Assembly (NCBI GenBank): GCA_030427835.1
Contig: JAUICN010000006.1
Location: forward strand, 148,086 to 212,085
Direction: 5' to 3'
DNA from: Polyangia bacterium
GTDB lineage: Bacteria; Myxococcota_A; Polyangia; Polyangiales; JAUICN01
DNA: 64,000 nucleotides
The notes beneath the pieces are model-generated. The model saw only the letters and a list, made by a program, of their open reading frames with translations, did not search any database and was not told the origin of the DNA. Positions 39,320-48,315 of the stretch are shown in pieces. How positions within the stretch are numbered: position 1 is the stretch's first letter; each line of letters starts with the position of its first letter. The position numbers and the translations under genes are program-made.

Positions 39320-40365
39320 GAAGATCGTTGGGACAGATTCGACACCATGTCGCTCAATAGGGCCGTATCTAGGGGGGAGTTTTCCAGTGCTCCGAGAGAA
39401 GCGCGAGTCAGCTCCCCCAGTCGGCCTTCCACGTGGGTACGGGCACCGCATGATTCCAACAAACGAATTGCCGTATTGATTTCTCCATCCGGTGCATCCC
39501 TGCGTCCCAACACGTTTTGTACAACGTTCCATGAATCGGGTGGCACATGGGCACGGGCGTATTGTACTAGGCACGTGACCTTTCCTGCCCGTAGATCGTT
39601 GCCCGCAGGCTTTCCAGTTTGGGAGGGGTCTCCAAAGGTTCCAAGTAACTCGTCCCGTAGTTGAAACGCCACTCCCGCGGGATGGGCGAACTCGCACAGT
39701 GCCCCCACCTCCGTGGGTGAAGCTCCACCGAGTATGGCACCTAACGCCGTGGGCCCCCGCACCGTGTATGCGCCGGTTTTCAGGGCGTACATGGCTTCCA
39801 CCTGTTCGGTGCCTTGCAGGTCGAGCTCCTGGCCAAAGATCACGTCCCGTTCCATTTGAGTAAATGCCTGAAGTAGCCGAACCATGGCATCTCCATTCAC
39901 AGGCGCTTTGGCCAACATTTCGTGGGCGTAGGCCCCTGCAAGGTCACCCGCCAGAATGGCAACCGAGGCCGCATCGTGGGGAGATAGGCTCTGTTCGTAA
40001 AGGGTGTGGACCGCAGGCCCTCCCCGCCGTTCCACATCCCCGTCCATCCAATCGTCGTGAATCAAGAAGTAGCTCTGCAACAACTCCAGGGCAGCTCCCA
40101 CGGCGTACATGGGTTCCAAGGGCGCTGTTGGGTTTACCGCATGCATGGCGGCGGCGGTCACCATGGGCCGCATGCGCTTGCCACCGCGTAGGGTCAGATC
40201 TTGAACCACACGCACAAGCTCTCTTGTGGATGCAGGAAGTTCGTGGTGGGACTCCAGCTCCTGGGAGAGGAACTCCTTCAGGCAATGCTCCACCCCGTTT
40301 CGAACCTTCCCCTTCCAGTTCCCGTCCATGCTCCAGTGTGCATCCGCCGACATAGGGCGGCTCAT
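39316..40365 (-). CDS. Polyprenyl (isoprenoid) diphosphate synthase
   Basis: LRGGKRMRP, HDDWMDGDVERRGGPAVH (DDxxD), GxxFQLRDELLGTFGD. Start uncertain (40425, 40365 or 40353). Confidence 0.9.
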   Translation of the reverse strand: MSRPMSADAHWSMDGNWKGKVRNGVEHCLKEFLSQELESHHELPASTRELVRVVQDLTLRGGKRMRPMVTAAAMHAVNPTAPLEPMYAVGAALELLQSYFLIHDDWMDGDVERRGGPAVHTLYEQSLSPHDAASVAILAGDLAGAYAHEMLAKAPVNGDAMVRLLQAFTQMERDVIFGQELDLQGTEQVEAMYALKTGAYTVRGPTALGAILGGASPTEVGALCEFAHPAGVAFQLRDELLGTFGDPSQTGKPAGNDLRAGKVTCLVQYARAHVPPDSWNVVQNVLGRRDAPDGEINTAIRLLESCGARTHVEGRLGELTRASLGALENSPLDTALLSDMVSNLSQRSS

Positions 40366-40470
40366 GCGTTCAACGGGCGGCCTCGTCAAGGCCTGGAATC
40401 CCATCACACACCGGCCCGGAAGCAAAGATGTTCCCTACCTACCTGCCGTCCCGGTGCTAGAAGGCCCAAC

Positions 40471-41526
40471 GTGTCTGATCCTACCCATATCTCCACCCGT
40501 AAGGACGATCATCTGGATTTGTGTGCCACAGATCAGGTTCAGTTTCGCGACCGCACCACTCTCCTTGAGTGTGTGCAGCTCGTCCACCAGTGCCTCCCTG
40601 ACCTCCACGTGGATGACGTGGACCCATCTGTTGAGTTTCTGGGAAAGACGCTCCGGTATCCCATTTTTGTTTCCGGAATGACTGGGGGGACAGAGCGTGC
40701 CGCGGAGGTGAACCACGGTCTCGCCAAACTCGCACAACGCCATGGCGTGGGCTTTGGCCTGGGCAGCCAAAGGGCCATGAAGCGCGACCCTTCTGTCACC
40801 CACACCTACGCCGTGCGTGATTCGGCGCCGGACGTGTTGCTACTGGGCAATATTGGGGTCGTGCAAGCGAGGGACTACAGCACAGAAGAAGTTCAAAGCC
40901 TTGTGAACGCGGTGGGGGCCGACGGCCTTTGCGTACACATGAACGTACCGATGGAGTTGGTGCAGCCGGGTGGTGATCGGGACTTTCGCGGAGGCCTGCA
41001 GACCTTTGAACGCTTGGCAAATCAGCTGACCGTTCCAGTGGTGGCCAAGGAAACGGGGCAGGGGATCAGCGCCCAGGCCGCCGCAAAGCTAAAGAGCGTG
41101 GGTGTCCATTGTGTGGATGTTTCCGGGGCTGGCGGTACGTCCTGGGTGGGTGTCGAAACCCTGCGCGCAAAAGGCGAGGCACGGGACCTTGGGGATCTCC
41201 TGTGGGATTGGGGCATCCCCACTGCAGCGTCGGTGGCCTACAGCTCCGGCGAGGGCATGGCCACCATTGCTACCGGGGGTATTCGCACGGGTCTGGACAT
41301 CGCGCGGGCCATTTCCCTTGGGGCCAGTGCCGGCGGTGTCGCGAGAAGTTTGTACCAGGCATTCGTATCGGGCGGTGAGGCCGCGGCGGATCTCATGCTC
41401 ACAAAGCTTGAGAACGAACTCAAAGCCGTCATGCTGATGTGTGGAGCGCGCACAGTTGAGGATCTCCAGGGTGCCCCCAAAGTGATTCGAGGTGAGCTTA
41501 GGGAATGGGTAAGGGTGACGACCTAG
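40471..41526 (+). CDS. fni: Type 2 isopentenyl-diphosphate delta-isomerase (FMN)
   Basis: STRKDDHLDLC; PIFVSGMTGGTERAAEVN; VVAKETGQGIS; DVSGAGGTSWVGVE. GTG 40471 proposed instead of the track start 40201, which overlaps the prenyl synthase. Confidence 0.92.
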   Translation: MSDPTHISTRKDDHLDLCATDQVQFRDRTTLLECVQLVHQCLPDLHVDDVDPSVEFLGKTLRYPIFVSGMTGGTERAAEVNHGLAKLAQRHGVGFGLGSQRAMKRDPSVTHTYAVRDSAPDVLLLGNIGVVQARDYSTEEVQSLVNAVGADGLCVHMNVPMELVQPGGDRDFRGGLQTFERLANQLTVPVVAKETGQGISAQAAAKLKSVGVHCVDVSGAGGTSWVGVETLRAKGEARDLGDLLWDWGIPTAASVAYSSGEGMATIATGGIRTGLDIARAISLGASAGGVARSLYQAFVSGGEAAADLMLTKLENELKAVMLMCGARTVEDLQGAPKVIRGELREWVRVTT

Positions 41527-41561
41527 CCGCCGGTTCTAGCCGTCGGTTCTAGCCGCCGGCC
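41523..41561. repeat. Tandem repeat, period 13 x3 (ctagccgccggtt)
   Basis: ctagccgccggtt / ctagccgtcggtt / ctagccgccggcc between convergent fni and the EamA gene. Confidence 0.8.
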
Positions 41562-42607
41562 ATGGTCCGCTCACCGAAGCTGCAGTGCTGAATGTACCGT
41601 TCCCGGGCAACATGAAAGACAACCATTCCCGCAAGAATACTGATGAGCGCGGGCACCTCTCCTGCTTGCAAGCGCTCCCCAAGCAGTATCCACGCGCCCA
41701 CCATCGTGAGGATAGGGGTCGCCAGGGCCAAATCAGCCACAAAGCGTGGGTTGGAGGATTGTACGCCGAAGAACCAAAACGACTGCCCCAGCATCACAAT
41801 CACAAGTCCGTAGGCCAGCATGATCCAAAGAAAGTCTGGTGCGAAGGCCTGGGCAAAGTGCTCCACCCCAAACAGAATGGTTCCCACAATAAAAAAGACA
41901 ATGGCGGACAGCCCATTGCGAACCAGAACAAACGTGGGGATCGAGACTTTGTGAACAAGGCGCCGGGTGATCACAAAGATGGCCGCCTGAACGGGTGCAG
42001 CAGCAAACACCAGGAAGTCTCCCAGTTGGAGGGTGGTGAGGTTCACCCCAAGAACCAAAACAACCCCAACGGCGATAAGCCCAAGGCCGAGCAACTCAAG
42101 GCGGCGCATCTTTCGCCCCAGCGCCACCACGGCTGCAACCGTTGAAACAAGGGCCTCCACCCGTGAGAGCACCGTGACCCTCACCACGCTCGATCGTTCC
42201 AGGGCGGAAAAAATGAGTGCCGGATGCAGGGCCGCCAACGCCCCCAATACCCACACCCGGGTGCGGTCCGCATCGTTGAGTTTCAACAGTTCTTGCCCAT
42301 GGACTTGAGGCCGTTGAACCACCAGTGCCCAGGCGGCCGCAACCAGGTTGCCCACAAAGAGAACGTTGCACAGGGAAAGTGCATCCGGAAAAATGAAGGC
42401 CAACGAATCCCGCCGTTGCACCAGCCAACGGATCAGCACCGGGGCCAAAGAAAAAAGAAGCGCGCCCAGAATCAAAGCCACAGGCCCAAGCAAACCCATC
42501 CATTGATTGGCCGCCTGGCCGGGCATCTGGACCGTCGGAAGCTCCGCCACGGCACGATCGTCTGCCGCAAGCTTCTCCCTTGCTTCCAACCGCTCCCCTG
42601 CCGGCAC
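41549..42607 (-). CDS. EamA/DMT-family transporter
   Basis: About 10 TM segments in duplicated EamA-like arrangement; ATPILTMVGAWILLGERLQAGEVPALISILAGMVV. Confidence 0.8.
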   Translation of the reverse strand: MPAGERLEAREKLAADDRAVAELPTVQMPGQAANQWMGLLGPVALILGALLFSLAPVLIRWLVQRRDSLAFIFPDALSLCNVLFVGNLVAAAWALVVQRPQVHGQELLKLNDADRTRVWVLGALAALHPALIFSALERSSVVRVTVLSRVEALVSTVAAVVALGRKMRRLELLGLGLIAVGVVLVLGVNLTTLQLGDFLVFAAAPVQAAIFVITRRLVHKVSIPTFVLVRNGLSAIVFFIVGTILFGVEHFAQAFAPDFLWIMLAYGLVIVMLGQSFWFFGVQSSNPRFVADLALATPILTMVGAWILLGERLQAGEVPALISILAGMVVFHVARERYIQHCSFGERTMAGG

Positions 42608-42658
42608 CCCCCCAATCTGCCCGGGATCACCAGCAATGCAACAGCTAACTTAACGTGC

Positions 42659-43774
42659 CTATTGAAACAATCCGTCTCGAACTAGCTCCATCACATATCC
42701 GGATACTTCCGTTTCGGACTCTTGCCCCGGTTGGTAAATCCAAGTCCAGTGATTGAAATGAACCTTTTGAGCATGGGTGAAACCATGGTCCCCTTCCGCC
42801 GTTTCTATCACCGAAAAGACCGCGGTCAGTCGACTCCCATCTTCCAGTGCCTGCCCGATTTGAACGTAGCCCTGAGGGCTGTAGAGGTCACCCTCAGATG
42901 CCTTAGCTTGTTGCACAGCCAACGTCGTGGTTGGAACAGCAGACTGCGTGATCGGCATTTGAAATCCGACCGAGCTGGCGAAAAAACGTGTGGTTGCGCT
43001 ATCTAGAAACACAAGGGTATCCGTGCTCCAGTTCCTAAACTTCAGGGGAGATAGGTTGGGAGTTTCACCAAGGGTAGTAATCTTTCTTTTTTCGATCCCT
43101 GAAATCTCGACCGGGTCCGTATGAGCTTGTGCCAGTTCTAGAACCTCGCAGGTTAGAATCTCCCGTGAATCGGGGTTGCCGTACTCGATAAGAGGAGCTC
43201 GGTTCCCGTCCACGACCCAGCTTGCATCTTTAACATCAAACGTGGCCCAGGTCCGGAACGTTGGTTTGAGCACATCGTTCCGAGTGGGGAGATCGCCTTC
43301 AACTCCTGCCAGCGACAACTCAAGTAGTGCACCCTCCTCTGAAATAGAAATCGACATCGTGTGTCGTGCCTTCCAGTTTGGATAGTCCTTCATGTGGGTG
43401 ATCTTCTCGGCGTTGTCCAAGGTGACAAACGAGCCTTCGGAAGTTGGGTCCTTCCAGTAGGTTCTCATGGTGGTGAATGTGAATCCTGCGGTTGTGTCAA
43501 CACTACCCACCACTCCGTTCCGAATCATTTCAACGGCTAGATTCTGGGCGACCGCATCGGCCCCAAAACCACTATGACTCTGAAGTGCTTCAGCAAACAT
43601 CTGTGCCAAATTGGAACCACACACATTGAAAGTGTGAGAAGAGGTTGCCCCGCCCTCGACCGATTCAATCGATTTGGAAGATTCAGGAGTCGTTGGGGCC
43701 GCACATCCTGTCGCAGCTGCCAGGCAAAGACCTAAGAAACTCAAAATAATGGTTGGCGTGGGAACTTGGTACAT
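42659..43774 (-). CDS. Uncharacterised lipoprotein, paralog of 44211..45350
   Basis: MYQVPTPTIILSFLGLCLAAATGCAAP lipobox; FNVCGSNLAQMFAEALQSHSGFGADAVAQNLAVEMIRNGVVGSVDT resembles the neighbour. Confidence 0.7.
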   Translation of the reverse strand: MYQVPTPTIILSFLGLCLAAATGCAAPTTPESSKSIESVEGGATSSHTFNVCGSNLAQMFAEALQSHSGFGADAVAQNLAVEMIRNGVVGSVDTTAGFTFTTMRTYWKDPTSEGSFVTLDNAEKITHMKDYPNWKARHTMSISISEEGALLELSLAGVEGDLPTRNDVLKPTFRTWATFDVKDASWVVDGNRAPLIEYGNPDSREILTCEVLELAQAHTDPVEISGIEKRKITTLGETPNLSPLKFRNWSTDTLVFLDSATTRFFASSVGFQMPITQSAVPTTTLAVQQAKASEGDLYSPQGYVQIGQALEDGSRLTAVFSVIETAEGDHGFTHAQKVHFNHWTWIYQPGQESETEVSGYVMELVRDGLFQ

Positions 43775-43796
43775 CAGAAACCTCAATCCCCATAAC

Positions 43797-43812
43797 GCAA
43801 GGTTTGTGCCGA
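43797..43812 (-). promoter_or_regulatory. Candidate sigma54 -24/-12 promoter for lipoprotein 42659..43774
   Basis: Minus strand CTCGGCACAAACCTTGCG; GG-N10-GC spacing; 23 nt from -12 C to ATG with TTGAGG before the ATG. Confidence 0.45.
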
Positions 43813-44047
43813 GCAAAATCCCCGAAAAATAGGAAGTAAATCCAGATTGGAGCGCGACACGGAAGGTCACACCGGCCAGGTGCCCTGTCCCCATCGAGTA
43901 CCGCGTTTTGGCGTGCGACGGGGCGTAGGCTCAGGCCCCAAAGGGCAGCCTAACAATGGGCCCCAATGATTCACGGTTCAGTTCCTTAGCGGGCGACTTT
44001 TGCTAAAAAATGTAATAATTTCAAGACGAGTCTCTTTGGAGTTTCAA

Positions 44048-44065
44048 ATTCGCCCTAGGGCGAAT
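44048..44065. repeat. 18-bp perfect palindrome attcgccctagggcgaat
   Basis: Equals its own reverse complement; intergenic. Confidence 0.85.
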
Positions 44066-44210
44066 AGCATTTGTCGCCACGAAACCTGTGGCGGGGGTCG
44101 GCAACCTGGGTCGATTTAGGGACCCGAGTGGAATGGGTTTTAGGTGCTTGAGATTATTGAAGTTAGGATTCTGAAACCCAACCTGGGTGATCTTTTTCGC
44201 GCGCTGCTGC

Positions 44211-45350
44211 TCAGTGAAGCCAGCCGGCGTCGATGGTCCGGACTACGGTGTCTCCCAGGCAACGCCCGGATCCCAGCGTTGAGGTGTCACACCACATCCA
44301 TTCCAGGAGCCTCGCGGACTGCAGTAGGAGGAGCCCGTTTTCCGGTTCGTCGAACCTGAACTCGTACTCCGCGCGAAGGATGCTGCCGTCATCCAGCCAC
44401 CAGTGCATGCTTGCCTTGTCCGCGGCACCCGTTTCGTTGTGGGGTACACCAATGTTCGTCTTCACCTCATCGGGAACCGCCTCGATACCCAGGCCCCGGG
44501 CAAGCTGCACCCGGTCGGCTTCTTTCAATACATCCTGTTTACCGACTGCCGCTGAGAAATACGTCAGCGCCTTTCCACCCGGTTGCCCGGAGATCTCCTT
44601 GGACAATGTCTCTGCAATCACGGGCACACCGTGTAGCGCGCTTGCCCGAACCAAATCGCAATCAATTTTTCGTAGGTCGCCGGAAATTCTGTACCTCACG
44701 CCCGCATCCACCCTGGGAACCCACCGTGCCACATCCGTATTGAACGCGACCCAGCTTTCGTAGCCGAGCTCGAGGTCAAGCGCTGCCGATGATCCTGTGT
44801 CTGACGACCGCGCAACGTCCAGGGACAACATGACACCAACGGGGCTTCGGATAATCGACAGCACGTAGTCAGCGATCAGCGCTGCTGCGTTGTCGATTGC
44901 TCCAGTGCGACGTACCCGGCCAAGGGGTTTTTGATCCCATTGTGCCCTCGCCGCGTTCTCCAAAACATGTTCTGCCCCACCGTCTTCGTCTGCGGTCGCC
45001 TCTAGCCATCGCACCGCCAACAACGGCATGATCGGTGTCTTCTGTGGATGATTTGTGTCCAGCAGTCCAATGTACCCATCGTCCAATAACCGTTGACCGA
45101 GGGCCATGGCCACGTTTTCCAACCGGAACGGCCCTTCGCCCATGGCGTCCGCCGTACTCTCAACTTCGATGGCATCGATCAGCCTCGCCTCAACGTTTGC
45201 CTCACATACACGGAACATATGTTGGAGGTTTTCGGGTGCCTCCGACCCTAGCTTCACTCCCGGCGAAGCATCACTGGGCGCTCCACAACCAATACCTATC
45301 TGACTCCACAGGAAAAAAAGAAAGAAGGGTCGAGTGTGTTGAATGACCAT
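44211..45350 (-). CDS. Uncharacterised lipoprotein, paralog of 42659..43774
   Basis: MVIQHTRPFFLFFLWSQIGIGCGAPSD lipobox; HMFRVCEANVEARLIDAIEVESTADAMGEGPFRLENVAMALGQRLLDDGYIGLLDT. Confidence 0.72.
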   Translation of the reverse strand: MVIQHTRPFFLFFLWSQIGIGCGAPSDASPGVKLGSEAPENLQHMFRVCEANVEARLIDAIEVESTADAMGEGPFRLENVAMALGQRLLDDGYIGLLDTNHPQKTPIMPLLAVRWLEATADEDGGAEHVLENAARAQWDQKPLGRVRRTGAIDNAAALIADYVLSIIRSPVGVMLSLDVARSSDTGSSAALDLELGYESWVAFNTDVARWVPRVDAGVRYRISGDLRKIDCDLVRASALHGVPVIAETLSKEISGQPGGKALTYFSAAVGKQDVLKEADRVQLARGLGIEAVPDEVKTNIGVPHNETGAADKASMHWWLDDGSILRAEYEFRFDEPENGLLLLQSARLLEWMWCDTSTLGSGRCLGDTVVRTIDAGWLH

Positions 45351-45362
45351 GGCCTGTAGCGC

Positions 45363-45379
45363 AGCAATATCCGTACCGT
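45363..45379 (-). promoter_or_regulatory. Candidate sigma54 -24/-12 motif for lipoprotein 44211..45350
   Basis: Minus strand ACGGTACGGATATTGCT; GG-N10-GC; 14 nt from -12 C to ATG. Confidence 0.3.
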
Positions 45380-45497
45380 TGCCCGGTTGCGGGCTAGTTC
45401 ACACCCACGGACGCGAGTAGTCACCGTAACCGCGGTTCCAGTAGCCACCCGCAATGGTGCCTTGACCCCAGCCCCTTTCCGCACGAAAGATCAGGCT

Positions 45498-46484
45498 GTG
45501 AAGCCAATTTCAAATGGCGCGGATACCGGCTCGAAGGTCGAAAAACCACCAAAGGCAAAGAAGCCCCCCTGGCTGAGGGTGCGCATGCCCGGGGGCGAGC
45601 GTTACACCGGCCTCAAGGAAACCCTTCGAACCCTAGACCTAAACACGGTGTGCGAAGAGGCCCAGTGCCCAAACATTGGCGAGTGTTGGGGCGAGGGCAC
45701 CGCCACGATCATGATCCTGGGTGAAACCTGCACTCGCGGTTGCCGATTCTGTGCGGTCAACACCGGGGATCCAGGCGGCTACACAGATCCCCGCGAGCCG
45801 GAACACACGGCCCGTGCCCTGGCCAAGTTGGATCTGGCCTACGTGGTGCTCACCATGGTGGACAGGGATGACCTGTTGGACGGCGGCGCTGCCCACGTGG
45901 CCCAAACGGTGCAGCGCATTCGCGCCCATTGCCCGGAGCTGCTCGTGGAAACACTGGTGGGTGACTTCCAGGGCATTCAAAAAGATGTCCGTACCCTAAT
46001 CCACGACGGCCCCCCCGATGTCTTTTCCCACAACGTGGAAGTGGTGCCTGAACTCCAGCGCACCATGCGCGACGTGCGCTGTTCCTGGGACCGTTCCATT
46101 CAGGTACTCCAGTGGGCCAAGGATGCGGGCAGCAATGTGACCAAATCTTCCCTCATGGTCGGCTGTGGTGAAACCGAAGCACAGGTGCTCTCCGCCATGC
46201 AAAGTCTCCGGGATTCCAACGTGGACGTGGTGACCGTAGGTCAATACCTTCGCCCCTCCATGAAACATGCCGCACTCGTGCGTTACGTGGACCCGTCCGA
46301 GTTTGAAACCTACCGCCAGGCGGGACTGGACATGGGCTTCAAGTACGTGGCTTCAGGCCCCCTAGTACGTTCCAGCTACCGCGCCGCAGAAGCCTTTATT
46401 CAGGGCATGCTCACCCCCGCCAAAAAGCCCAACCCATTCGACCGCTACGGAAAACCCGTTCACCAACTCAACGTCTTGCGCTAA
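45498..46484 (+). CDS. lipA: Lipoyl synthase
   Basis: TVCEEAQCPNIGECWGEGTATIMILGETCTRGCRFCAVNTG; VKSSLMVGCGETEAQV-type region. GTG 45498 preferred to 45387. Confidence 0.95.
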   Translation: MKPISNGADTGSKVEKPPKAKKPPWLRVRMPGGERYTGLKETLRTLDLNTVCEEAQCPNIGECWGEGTATIMILGETCTRGCRFCAVNTGDPGGYTDPREPEHTARALAKLDLAYVVLTMVDRDDLLDGGAAHVAQTVQRIRAHCPELLVETLVGDFQGIQKDVRTLIHDGPPDVFSHNVEVVPELQRTMRDVRCSWDRSIQVLQWAKDAGSNVTKSSLMVGCGETEAQVLSAMQSLRDSNVDVVTVGQYLRPSMKHAALVRYVDPSEFETYRQAGLDMGFKYVASGPLVRSSYRAAEAFIQGMLTPAKKPNPFDRYGKPVHQLNVLR

Positions 46485-46496
46485 CATCGTAAAGCC

Positions 46497-46811
46497 ATGT
46501 TTTCTAAGCTGGAAGAGCCCGAGTTCTTGGAGCAAATTGCTCGGATTTCGAGTGCTTATCATTTGCGAAAAGTAGCCGTGTTTGGTTCTGCAGTTCGGGA
46601 CGATTTTTCGGAACAAAGTGATGTCGACTTTTTGATTGTCCTTCATCCTGATCACGTTCCGGCTTTTGGTTTCTTTAGGATGGTGGATCAATTGAGGGAA
46701 CTGACCGACCGAGAAGTGGACGTGGTGACCTATGAGAGCCTCAGTCCACATCTTCGTGAACAAATTCTCAATGAAGCAGTTGTGATTTACCAATACGATG
46801 ACGCAGCATAA
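46497..46811 (+). CDS. MNT-type minimal nucleotidyltransferase (MntA-like antitoxin)
   Basis: GSAVRDDFSEQSDVDF, i.e. GSX10DXD. Confidence 0.88.
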   Translation: MFSKLEEPEFLEQIARISSAYHLRKVAVFGSAVRDDFSEQSDVDFLIVLHPDHVPAFGFFRMVDQLRELTDREVDVVTYESLSPHLREQILNEAVVIYQYDDAA

Positions 46812-47136
46812 TCCACAAATCGCGCTCCAACACATGCTGGATGCATTAGAGGAAGCACAGGCTGTGCTTTCCAAAACGCCAGGTATGGAAGATGATATTT
46901 TACGACTTGCGGAATTGGCACTTGTCCAACTTTGCCAGGTGGTAGGTGAGGCCGCCAACAGAGTGCCCCAGGATATCCGTGCAAAAATTGTTGATATCCC
47001 TTGGCGAGATGTGATCAGTCTTAGGAATCGATTGGTACATGGCTACGACACGGTTGATATTCGTGTGGTGAAGAAAATCGTTGAGGCAGAGTTTCCCTCC
47101 CTATCGTTGATAGTTCGCACTGCCTTGAATGAGTAG
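46798..47136 (+). CDS. HEPN-domain protein (HepT-like toxin, DUF86)
   Basis: ISLRNRLVHGYDTVD carries the RX4HXY HEPN motif; overlaps the MNT gene by 14 nt. Confidence 0.88.
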   Translation: MTQHNPQIALQHMLDALEEAQAVLSKTPGMEDDILRLAELALVQLCQVVGEAANRVPQDIRAKIVDIPWRDVISLRNRLVHGYDTVDIRVVKKIVEAEFPSLSLIVRTALNE

Positions 47137-47183
47137 CGCTACCTGAGGGCCACACTCCACGTACTTTCTGGTACCCTTAGGGG

Positions 47184-48311
47184 GTGAACCACCAAGTGCG
47201 TCGGCCCAGCATTTTTTTGCGTGAGGGCATTCCAACAGCCATTCGCCCAGATGGCACCCTGGACCGCACCCACGCACCCGACATTTCCACCGAACGCAAA
47301 CGGGAGCTCTACGTGGCCATGTTGCGCACGCGTGTCATCGACGGGCGCCTAGAACGGCTGCAGCGCCAGGGGCGAATCGGATTCCACATTGGCTCCCTGG
47401 GAGAAGAAGCGTCCATCCTTGGGTCCGCCATGGCCATGGGAGCACAGGATTGGATCTTCCCCTGCTACCGAGAGTTTGGTGCTTTGCTATCCCGCGGTTT
47501 TCCACTGCAGAGCTACGTGGACAACATGTTTGCCAACGCCAACGACATTGTGAAGGGCAGGCAAATGCCCGATCACTACACCAGCCGTGCACACCGTTTT
47601 GGTTCGGTGAGCTCGCCCATCGGCACTCAAATTAGCCAGGCGGTGGGGTTTGCCTGGGCCGCCAAGCTCAAACGTGATCCCATCACCGTGGCCGTCTATT
47701 TTGGGGACGGCGCCACAAGCTCCCACGATTTTCATACCGGCCTAAACTTTGCCGGTGTGTACGGCGCCCCGGTGCTCTTTTTGTGTCGCAACAACCAGTG
47801 GGCCATCAGCCTTCCCTCCAACGAGCAAACCGCCTCCCAGAACTTCGCAGAAAAAGCATCCAGCTACGGGGTGGCGGCCAAGCGGTGCGATGGCAATGAC
47901 GTTCTCGCCACCTACCACACCATCACCGAAGCCCTGGGCTACATCCAGCGCGAGAAGAAACCCATGATGATCGAAATGCTCACCTATCGCATGGGTGGCC
48001 ACTCGACCTCCGACGATCCTCGGGCCTACCGGGTAGACGATGAGGTGGACCGTTGGGCGAAAACCGATCCCCTGGTTCGAATGCGCCGCCACCTGGAACA
48101 CCTTGGCGGTTGGAACGAAACCGATGAGTCTGAAGCGAAACAGGCCGTGGAACAGGAGCTCTCCCAGTGCATCGAAAGGGCAGAAGCCGCCCCTCCACCC
48201 GAGCTGGACACCATGTTTGACGACGTGTACCAAACACGCCCGCCCCACTTGCAACAACAGGCCTCACAGTTGATCCATGGTCCCCGCGCCGTGGATCCTC
48301 ACCTGCGTTAA
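47184..48311 (+). CDS. Branched-chain 2-oxoacid dehydrogenase E1 alpha
   Basis: IGFHIGSLGEEA; GDGATSSHDFHTGLNFAGVYGAPVLFLCRNNQWAIS; YRMGGHSTSDDPRAYR. Confidence 0.93.
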   Translation: MNHQVRRPSIFLREGIPTAIRPDGTLDRTHAPDISTERKRELYVAMLRTRVIDGRLERLQRQGRIGFHIGSLGEEASILGSAMAMGAQDWIFPCYREFGALLSRGFPLQSYVDNMFANANDIVKGRQMPDHYTSRAHRFGSVSSPIGTQISQAVGFAWAAKLKRDPITVAVYFGDGATSSHDFHTGLNFAGVYGAPVLFLCRNNQWAISLPSNEQTASQNFAEKASSYGVAAKRCDGNDVLATYHTITEALGYIQREKKPMMIEMLTYRMGGHSTSDDPRAYRVDDEVDRWAKTDPLVRMRRHLEHLGGWNETDESEAKQAVEQELSQCIERAEAAPPPELDTMFDDVYQTRPPHLQQQASQLIHGPRAVDPHLR

Positions 48312-48315
48312 GACC

